NCBI GenBank assembly: GCA_019308645.1
Contig: JAFDHR010000033.1
Coordinates: 1-12,147 of the forward strand
DNA length: 12,147 bases
From: Deltaproteobacteria bacterium
GTDB taxonomy: Bacteria; Desulfobacterota; DSM-4660; Desulfatiglandales; B25-G16
Reading direction: 5' to 3'
Shown: positions 6,835 through 12,147 of the stretch, piece after piece
Layout of the letters: the number at the start of each line of letters is the position of its first letter
How positions within the stretch are numbered: position 1 is the first letter of the stretch
The notes under the pieces: generated by a model
What the model saw: only the letters and a program-made list of their open reading frames with translations
What the model was told of the DNA's origin: nothing
Database searches by the model: none
Made by a program: the position numbers and the translations under genes

Positions 6835-8265
6835 CTACTTATTTTCTTTTAAACGTTTGACAAGGCGCTTCTGAATATTATCAAAGGCCCCGTTGGACAT
6901 TATAAGGATTACATCGCATGGTTTTATATGGGCAAGGAGTCCATCAAAAAGGGCGTGGTTATCCGGAAAGTAGTGAGCTTCAATACCTCTCTTTTTTAGG
7001 TCAACTATTAGTTTGGGAGAAGAGAACCTTTCATTTAATGGAATGGTATCCGTCATTAGAGGTTCTGGAAGGATAACTAAATCAGCACCCGTGAAGGAGT
7101 CGGCGTAGGCATTTTGAAAGATATTCCTTCGACTTGAATTTGATCGTGGTTCAAAAACGGCAATGAGGCGGCGGTTTCGGTAATGACTCTTCACTGCTTT
7201 TATCGTTTCGCTGACTGCAGTTGGGTGATGCGCGAAATCATCTATCACCATTACGTCGTTATACTCTCCAAGCACCTCAAGCCTTCGCTTCACCCCTTTA
7301 AAGGTCTCGATGGCTTCAACGATGGTTTCATGTGGGATTCCTATTAAGGAAGAGATTGCAGTTGCAGCAAGGATATTAGATATGTTGTAGTTTCCGAAAA
7401 GATCAGTGGTAACCCTTGCAAACTCCATGTTTTTTTTGAATATAGTGAACCTTGTCTTACCATTCTGAGATGTCACATCCCCAACAGTGAGGTCCGCATC
7501 GCTTTGAGTTGCAAAACTCAAAGTGGAGCATTGGGCTTCCTTGATCACATTTCCTACGAGTGGATCATCACTGTTTATACACACGGTTCCTTCTTTAGGT
7601 ACTATTTCAATAAACCTTGTGAAGGAATTCTTTATCTCCTCGATCCCCTTATAGATATCTGCATGGTCAAACTCGATGCTGGTGATAGCGGCTATGTAAG
7701 GATCATAGTGCAGGAATTTAGGTCCCTTGTCGAAAAAGGCCGTATCATATTCATCGCCTTCGATTACGAAGTATGGGCCATTGGATACTTTGAAATTACG
7801 GTTAAAATTTTTAGCAATCCCTCCGATCATAAATGATGGATTCAAGCCGGCTACCTCCAGAATCCACGCAGTTAAAGCAGATACCGTTGTCTTTCCATGT
7901 GTTCCGGCAATGACAATGGATTTCTTTGTATTCATAGCAAATTTTTTTAGGGCCTGTGGCATGGAGAGATACGGTATATCGAGCTTAAGTAATTCTTCTG
8001 ATTCAGGATTATTCCTGGTGATTACGTTTCCTACGACAACGAGATCCGGCAGGGGGTGAAGGTTTTGAGGGGAGTAACCCTTTTTCACGGATATGGAGAG
8101 GCTCTCCAGGAAGGTACTTATGGGCGGATAGGTGTTTTGATCCGAACCCGTGACGGTATAACCCTTCTCCTTAAGCATCCCCGACAGGGATGACATGCCT
8201 ACTCCGCAGATACCCATTAAATGAATGTGGGCATTCTGTGACAAAATGTGGGTAGTATAATCCAT
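6835..8265 (-). CDS. mpl: UDP-N-acetylmuramate:L-Ala-gamma-D-Glu-meso-DAP ligase
   Basis: 476 residues from the ATG at 8265; E. coli Mpl is about 457. It has a Mur-ligase N-terminal domain (IHLMGICGVGMSSLSG, 14-29; VTGSDQNTYPP), the P-loop GTHGKTT (121-127), and the Mpl-specific stretch VIEGDEYDTAFFDKGPKF (167-184) followed by EFDHADIY. The C-terminal end has MSNGAFDNI. The DEYDTAFFDK and SNG-F signatures favour Mpl over MurC. It joins recovered murein tripeptide to UDP-MurNAc using ATP, bypassing MurC-E. The frame stays open to a TTG at 8334, but the ATG at 8265 has GGGA 7 bases upstream and matches the family N-terminus, so I prefer it. Presence of ldcA upstream and murI downstream supports a recycling role. 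Confidence 0.94.
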   Translation of the reverse strand: MDYTTHILSQNAHIHLMGICGVGMSSLSGMLKEKGYTVTGSDQNTYPPISTFLESLSISVKKGYSPQNLHPLPDLVVVGNVITRNNPESEELLKLDIPYLSMPQALKKFAMNTKKSIVIAGTHGKTTVSALTAWILEVAGLNPSFMIGGIAKNFNRNFKVSNGPYFVIEGDEYDTAFFDKGPKFLHYDPYIAAITSIEFDHADIYKGIEEIKNSFTRFIEIVPKEGTVCINSDDPLVGNVIKEAQCSTLSFATQSDADLTVGDVTSQNGKTRFTIFKKNMEFARVTTDLFGNYNISNILAATAISSLIGIPHETIVEAIETFKGVKRRLEVLGEYNDVMVIDDFAHHPTAVSETIKAVKSHYRNRRLIAVFEPRSNSSRRNIFQNAYADSFTGADLVILPEPLMTDTIPLNERFSSPKLIVDLKKRGIEAHYFPDNHALFDGLLAHIKPCDVILIMSNGAFDNIQKRLVKRLKENK

Positions 8266-8302
8266 AAGTAATTCCCATAAATAATAACGAGAGCAACCAA
8301 GT

Positions 8303-8393
8303 ATTGAGGCCTTTTCCTCCGTTTCCCGATCCAAGGATCGGGACCTGAAAGGGACGGAGGCCTCCCGCCAGTCACGTCAGAAAAGACCTCAAT
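8303..8393. repeat. Nested palindromic element between the serine hydrolase gene and mpl
   Basis: Three nested inverted repeats: outer ATTGAGGCCTTTTC (8303-8316) with GAAAAGACCTCAAT (8380-8393), which differ by one base that would form a G-U pair on one RNA strand; middle CCTCCGT (8316-8322) with ACGGAGG (8354-8360); inner TCCCGATCC (8324-8332) with GGATCGGGA (8335-8343) around a two-base loop. It fills most of the 140-base spacer and is more GC-rich than its flanks. It could be a MITE-like or REP-like element, or a transcript-stabilising or attenuating structure ahead of mpl. Confidence 0.8.
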
Positions 8394-8405
8394 GCTTTAC
8401 GAACT

Positions 8406-9515
8406 TCATGCCATAACAATTCCGTGCCTGTTTGCCAATTCTCGCATAATGAGATTGTGAAGTTCAGGGCGGAACTTTTTTATCTTTTCATTTGATCTCG
8501 TTGGATGAATCCGGTTTGTCAGAAATATTACCGTTATTTTCTTTTCTAAATCTATCCATATAGAGGTGCCTGTAAATCCAGTATGGCCTATACTGTTGGA
8601 GCTAAAGTAATTCCCTGAAGTGGAATTGTTTTTTGATGGTGTATCCCATCCAAGGGCCCAGGTAGAACCCGGGACAATTCCTTGCCGTGAAAGAAATGTC
8701 CTGACAGTTTTGCTCTTGAGCAGGCCTGATTTGTCACCATGGTATATGTTGACTAAGGTGGTGGTCAGGGTGAAGATATCTTGTGCTGTTCCAAAGAGCC
8801 CGGCATGACCGGAATAACCTCCAAGGGCATAGGCATTTTCATCATGGACATGACCCTGAATAATTTCCTTTCTCCACGGGCAATGCTCTGTAGCTGCATA
8901 TGACTCTTTCTCATTCGCCGCATCTATATTTATGTGATCGAGAGAAAGGGTTTTTAGCCCCAGGGGTTGGTAAAAAGTAGCTTCTAAAAATGAGGATAAA
9001 TCCTGGCCGGCAACTATCTCGATGATCCACTCCAGGATCATAAATCCCAGGTCACTATAAAGGGATAAGGTTCGAGGTTCCCCAATTAAAGATTCTTCCA
9101 TGATTAGTCGCCTTACCGCAGGCTTTCTCTCTTTTATTGGTAATTTTATCAGTTCAAGATAATATGGTTTCCAGTCAGCTAATCCAGAAGAGTGGCTTAA
9201 CAGAAGGCGGGTGGTTATATCAGCTTTGTCTCTCCATGGAAACGGTTCTATGAGAGATGAAATAGGTTCATCGAGATCCAGGAGATTTTCCTCTATAAGT
9301 TTCATGGCAGCCAAGGTGGTTGCTAATGGTTTTGTTAAAGAGGCTAAATCAAATCTCGTTTCCTTTTCCATGGGGAGGGTTTTTGGGATTAATGCTCTAT
9401 TGCCCACATTATGGAAAAAAACGATATCTTCTTCTCTTGCTATTAAAAGAACAGCACCTGGGTAAACCTTGTCCTCCAATCCTCTTTTTAGAATCTCAGT
9501 TATTTTATTTGTCAT
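8406..9515 (-). CDS. Serine hydrolase of the beta-lactamase / family S12 fold
   Basis: 369 residues. The three active-site motifs are S59-L-T-K62 (nucleophile and general base), Y153-S154-D155 and H311-T-G313, with the conserved block GHVHDENAYALGGYSGHAGLFGTAQD (221-246). This is the class C beta-lactamase/esterase EstB-like fold, which includes D-amino-peptidases, esterases and transpeptidase relatives. There is no signal peptide or lipobox at the N-terminus, so a cytosolic location is likely, unlike true penicillin-binding proteins. It lies between ldcA and mpl, so it may act on murein fragments or a related amide/ester inside the cell; the sequence does not prove this. The ATG at 9515 lies in a small repeat of ATGACAAAT/AATGATG units and lacks an obvious Shine-Dalgarno. 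Confidence 0.88.
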   Translation of the reverse strand: MTNKITEILKRGLEDKVYPGAVLLIAREEDIVFFHNVGNRALIPKTLPMEKETRFDLASLTKPLATTLAAMKLIEENLLDLDEPISSLIEPFPWRDKADITTRLLLSHSSGLADWKPYYLELIKLPIKERKPAVRRLIMEESLIGEPRTLSLYSDLGFMILEWIIEIVAGQDLSSFLEATFYQPLGLKTLSLDHINIDAANEKESYAATEHCPWRKEIIQGHVHDENAYALGGYSGHAGLFGTAQDIFTLTTTLVNIYHGDKSGLLKSKTVRTFLSRQGIVPGSTWALGWDTPSKNNSTSGNYFSSNSIGHTGFTGTSIWIDLEKKITVIFLTNRIHPTRSNEKIKKFRPELHNLIMRELANRHGIVMA

Positions 9516-9530
9516 TCATCATTTGTCATT

Positions 9531-9570
9531 TAACACAATAAACACAACAAACATAAAAACCCAAGAAACA
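9531..9570 (-). repeat. GTTTNTTGN-type tract after ldcA
   Basis: On the minus strand, directly after the ldcA TAG, the spacer reads as a degenerate run of GTTTNTTGN units (GTTTCTTGG, GTTTTTATG, TTTGTTGTG, TTTATTGTG) and ends in TTAA. It is the second copy of the tract found after mpl, in the same place relative to a stop codon. It is followed by short ATGACAAATG units that run into the serine hydrolase start. Confidence 0.75.
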
Positions 9571-10476
9571 CTAAGATACCGCCGCTTCCTCTATTTCGAG
9601 AACCATCCTTTCAGTATCAAGCGAAGCAGGAAGACCAAGGGGTAAGGATATATTTTCATTTCCATGTCCAACAGGCAAACCTGCTACCACTGGTATCTTG
9701 AGCCTGCCGAGTCGTTCCTGCAGCATACTGCTGATAATCTCCATTTCACCACAATCCTCAATTTGACCGATAATAAGTGCCGATAAGCGGTCTAACCGTC
9801 CACTCAGTAGAAGCTGGGTTATCATTCGGTCCAGCTTATAAGGAGACTCTCCTCTCTCTTCCAAAAAAAGGATTGCACCTTCAAAGGATGGTAAAAAAGG
9901 GGTATCCAAAAGAGAGCAAAGGGTTGAAAGATTACCGCCTAAAAGAATGCCTCGAGCAATTCCTTTATTTATTATTCTTCCCTGTTTAAAGAAGATTTGA
10001 GGCCTATGAGAGGCAGTAATAAGCCTGGCTAAATTTGGCCAGTTTTTATTTTTTGGAAGATCCGATAGGGTAGGGCCATGAATAGTGATTAAACCACTTT
10101 TATTAAATAGTGTGAGCAAAAGAGCTGTTAGATCGCTGAAACCTACAATTATCTTGGGGTTTTTTCGTATCAGGTCAAAGTCGATTGTATCAAGAAGCCT
10201 TGCTGAGCCATATCCTCCTCGTGCGCAAAAGATCGCCTTTATCTCGGGATCGGAAAACATCTCATGAAGATCGGATACTCTATCATTATCAGAGCCGGCC
10301 AGATAATTCGAACGATCGAAGATATGTTCGCCCTGTATTATCTTTAAAGGAAAAGATTCTAAAAGCTTTAAGCCTTCTGATATCTCTGATTGGTTGACAG
10401 GGCTTGCTGGCGCTATAATGCCTACTGTCTGATTCTGCTGAAGACGATAACCTTTTATGATGGATAGAGATGGCAT
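9571..10476 (-). CDS. ldcA: LD-carboxypeptidase (murein tetrapeptide carboxypeptidase, family S66)
   Basis: 301 residues, typical of the family. The catalytic triad is visible: Ser114 in GFSD (112-115), Glu206/207 in LFLEERGESPYKLDRM, and His271 in LPVGHGNENISLPLG. Other conserved blocks are GIIAPASP (19-26), ARGGYGSARLLD (85-96) and HGPTLSDL (133-140). No signal peptide is present, consistent with a cytosolic enzyme. It removes the terminal D-Ala from L-Ala-gamma-D-Glu-mDAP-D-Ala, making the tripeptide that Mpl reuses. It is the first gene of the cell-wall block. The ATG at 10476 begins the conserved sequence but has no Shine-Dalgarno; upstream is GAATAGTTAAAAAATTCT, the edge of a repeat, much like the leader of etfB. 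Confidence 0.95.
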   Translation of the reverse strand: MPSLSIIKGYRLQQNQTVGIIAPASPVNQSEISEGLKLLESFPLKIIQGEHIFDRSNYLAGSDNDRVSDLHEMFSDPEIKAIFCARGGYGSARLLDTIDFDLIRKNPKIIVGFSDLTALLLTLFNKSGLITIHGPTLSDLPKNKNWPNLARLITASHRPQIFFKQGRIINKGIARGILLGGNLSTLCSLLDTPFLPSFEGAILFLEERGESPYKLDRMITQLLLSGRLDRLSALIIGQIEDCGEMEIISSMLQERLGRLKIPVVAGLPVGHGNENISLPLGLPASLDTERMVLEIEEAAVS

Positions 10477-10486
10477 AGAATTTTTT

Positions 10487-10659
10487 AACTATTCAGCCAC
10501 CAAAGCACAAAGACCCAAAGAAGAGATAAATATAAATTGAATAACGGAGTTTTTTCATTAATTTCAATCCCGATTTATCGGGATTGAAAAGGCTATAATA
10601 AAGAACAATTTTATAGTTTTGGTGTCTTGGTGCCTTTGTGGCAAGATACCTGAGTAGTT
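10487..10659. repeat. Imperfect inverted repeat element upstream of ldcA
   Basis: Ends are AACTATTCAG (10487-10496) and CTGAGTAGTT (10650-10659), inverted with one mismatch. Just inside are related arms, CCACCAAAGCACAAAGACCC on the left and, on the right, a stretch whose complement reads GCCACAAAGGCACCAAGACA. The centre holds a perfect palindrome at 10562-10589. No gene lies inside. The organisation resembles a small non-autonomous element or a dispersed intergenic repeat. Confidence 0.6.
10562..10589. repeat. 28-bp perfect palindrome with TCCCGAT core
   Basis: Arms TTTCAATCCCGAT (10562-10574) and ATCGGGATTGAAA (10577-10589) are perfectly complementary around TT. It contains the same TCCCGAT/ATCGGGA pair as the inner stem of the palindrome at 8324-8343. 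It could fold as a hairpin in RNA from either strand; there is no T tract after it that would make it a good terminator. Confidence 0.9.
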
Positions 10660-10804
10660 ACAATCTTTCTAATACTATTTTAAACTGATTGGAGCAACTT
10701 AAAATAAATAGAGCATTCCGATGGATATATAATTTTCACTTTGCTTTCTTTCAACGCTAAAATAGATCTTGAGAAGATAGATTCATTCAGAAAAAAAGGG
10801 TATG
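10660..10804. other. Spacer after the transposase gene
   Basis: AT-rich stretch between the repeat element and the transposase stop codon. I see only a short weak hairpin (10766-10778) and no gene. One alternative frame continues past the transposase stop for about 44 codons but has no recognisable transposase sequence. Confidence 0.4.
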
Positions 10805-11470
10805 TTAGTCCACAGTCTGTGCGAAATATGCTACATCCCACATCTCCGATCCTTCATCAAGCTTCGATCTTATGCCGGGATTGGATAGGATGGCATTGTT
10901 TGAGAATCGTTTAATCTCTCTTATCATTGAATCTACTGAATGACTCCCATCGGATTCCACATATACATGCACGTGGTCTGAAGCGAGCGTGATCAGATGC
11001 ACAAATCCCCCAATGAGTTCGCTACATTTGAAGAAGATATTGCCAATGAAGCTTGAATAATCCTCGGGGGGACTAAAGACCGGCCTCCTGTAAACCACAT
11101 TCCATGCAAAGTGATATTTGATATCAATAAACACCCCCTCATGGTCACGGTTCAACTTCTGTAGAGCCAATGCCTTCTTGTATTTCATTGTGTCAGAACT
11201 GAGACTTGGGAATGGCTCATTGCCAGCACCCTTTTTGGTATGGTCAAATGAATCAAGGTCTTCATGTCCAGATGGAATCAGCACTTTGAGCAATGGCTGG
11301 AATGCATAGCATTGAAAATCCGATCTCTCTTGAGTGCTACGGTTTAAATGGCACAAAGTAGCCTCAGAAAGATGTATCTCCCTACAGAAAGCGCACTTAT
11401 TGTGTAGACTCCCCTCTTCTGATTTGGCACATCCTTGACACTTTATGGGCAATTCAGTTGAAATAGACAT
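10805..11470 (-). CDS. IS200/RAYT-like Y1 (HUH) transposase with N-terminal zinc ribbon
   Basis: 221 residues. The N-terminus (1-60) carries C11-x2-C14 and C26-x2-C29, a zinc-ribbon pattern, plus C40 and C54. Residues about 65-105 are a polar linker. The Y1 transposase domain (about 115-221) shows YHFAWNVVYRRPVF (119-132), the HUH metal site D165-H166-V-H168 followed by VYVES, and WDVAYFAQT with the likely catalytic Tyr215. IS200/IS605 enzymes of this type cut and rejoin single-stranded DNA next to hairpins. The protein ends only 6 residues after Tyr215, whereas relatives usually carry a further C-terminal helix, so it may be slightly truncated. The ATG at 11470 has GGAAG 6 bases upstream, a good ribosome site. 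It is likely a domesticated (RAYT-like) or recently mobile gene; palindromes nearby could be its substrates. Confidence 0.85.
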   Translation of the reverse strand: MSISTELPIKCQGCAKSEEGSLHNKCAFCREIHLSEATLCHLNRSTQERSDFQCYAFQPLLKVLIPSGHEDLDSFDHTKKGAGNEPFPSLSSDTMKYKKALALQKLNRDHEGVFIDIKYHFAWNVVYRRPVFSPPEDYSSFIGNIFFKCSELIGGFVHLITLASDHVHVYVESDGSHSVDSMIREIKRFSNNAILSNPGIRSKLDEGSEMWDVAYFAQTVD

Positions 11471-12147
11471 TTGTATCTTCCAATCTTATTTCAGGATACC
11501 AATCCTCGAGATCAATGGTATCGCATGGGTAATAAGTGTGTCAAGGAGCCTACCGGAAATGAATTGGAAAAATATATTCTATTTGGTTCGTGTAATAGGA
11601 TTTCAGGTGGAATTAAATACATAGGGTGGAGATGAAAATTGTTAAGGCCATCTTTAAATAAACAAATTTTATCGGGAGAAAAGCCAACTTAGAGTGCGCT
11701 GTTGATGGCCAGGGATGATGAAGATCTGAAGATCATATCACAGCATTTTGGATACGTTGTGGATTACAGCTCTATAGCAGATATCACAAGGTAAGATAAA
11801 ATCTAGATTATATGATTAGTGGCTCGTCTATATGCGGCTGCTGTAACATACCTTGGTTCACCAGAAAGTTAAATGTAATGTAAGGGACGGATCCTGTTTC
11901 GAAAATACTAATACTTATTTAGTTATGCCTGGTACCATTCACATTCTGAGATTTTACAACGTAAGGGCTATCATAAATAGAGTGAAAAAATGCTACAGCG
12001 CAGCTTCCTTAAGAGAAGGAATATGCCAGATCCCACTAGGAGCCTGTCCGACAATTCACTGTTACAAAAAATAGGCCGTTGAAAATTGAGCCGGTTAGTC
12101 GAGCAGGCAGCTTTTTTTGAAAAATAGAGAAAAATATTCTGCTAAAC
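11471..12147. other. Region without a convincing gene
   Basis: Nothing here gives a recognisable protein on either strand. A 29-codon plus-strand stretch (11705-11794: MARDDEDLKIISQHFG and onward to TAA) has protein-like composition and could be the tail of a decayed gene, but it has stops just upstream. A 73-codon plus-strand frame at 11853-12074 has no family resemblance I trust. The segment upstream of the transposase start may contain its promoter, but I could not pick one out. The overall impression is of decayed accessory sequence. Confidence 0.5.

Noticed and set aside
8266..8334. Longer mpl start at TTG 8334 giving 23 extra residues
   Set aside because: The extra residues do not look like Mpl, the codon lies inside the palindromic element, and the ATG at 8265 has a plausible ribosome site at the right spacing.
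6796..9570. GTTTNTTGN tracts as a CRISPR array
   Set aside because: The units are 9 bases with no spacers between them; there are no cas genes in the window.
10562..10589. Palindrome as a Rho-independent terminator
   Set aside because: Neither strand has a T tract directly after the stem, and the palindrome sits inside a larger inverted repeat, so a repeat is the better description.
10680..10811. Alternative-frame continuation past the transposase stop, suggesting a frameshifted C-terminus
   Set aside because: The roughly 44 residues show no similarity to the usual end of Y1 transposases, so a frameshift is not supported.
11853..12074. 73-codon plus-strand open frame containing VMPGTIHILRFYNVR, faintly like the PGxxxH start of RAYT transposases
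   Set aside because: The resemblance is a few residues, the following sequence does not continue as a Y1 transposase, and no ribosome site is clear. I do not call it a gene.

Overview
The window is an AT-rich bacterial chromosome segment in which nearly every gene lies on the minus strand, so transcription runs from high to low coordinates. The meso-diaminopimelate peptidoglycan genes, the EtfAB/FAD-dehydrogenase set, the betaine-type binding protein and a zinc-ribbon IS200-like gene suggest an anaerobic Gram-negative bacterium. Desulfobacterota (former Deltaproteobacteria) or a neighbouring phylum is my best guess. This rests on gene content only; there is no rRNA or other marker.

Layout from the 5' end of the minus-strand array: (i) 11471-12147 has no convincing gene. 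(ii) 10805-11470 encodes an IS200/RAYT-like HUH transposase with an N-terminal zinc ribbon. (iii) 10477-10804 is a repeat-rich spacer with a 28-bp perfect palindrome. (iv) 10476-5924 is a cell-wall recycling block: LD-carboxypeptidase, a cytosolic-looking serine hydrolase, Mpl ligase and glutamate racemase. (v) 5946-1778 is an FAD-linked dehydrogenase of the D-lactate/glycolate type, followed by EtfB and a ferredoxin-fused EtfA. A GxxExxY gene bounded by 33-bp perfect inverted repeats sits between the dehydrogenase and etfB. (vi) 1763-215 holds a metallophosphoesterase overlapping a ParB-like protein. (vii) A 17-bp-stem hairpin at 171-210 separates this array from the 3' end of a plus-strand glycine-betaine/choline-type binding protein.

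How the genes may work together: LdcA trims recovered tetrapeptide to tripeptide, Mpl ligates tripeptide to UDP-MurNAc, and MurI supplies D-glutamate, so three of the four genes in that block fit one pathway. The dehydrogenase and EtfAB resemble the electron-bifurcating lactate dehydrogenase arrangement, in which the flavoprotein exchanges electrons with NAD(H) and ferredoxin through EtfAB. The metallophosphoesterase/ParB-like pair is translationally coupled and has no function I can name.

The most unusual part is the non-coding architecture. At least four repeat types occupy the gene junctions: the GxxExxY cassette repeats, a nested palindrome before mpl, two 9-bp-periodic GTTTNTTG tracts that begin at the stop codons of ldcA and mpl, and a repeat ending in GAATAGTTAA just before the start codons of both ldcA and etfB.
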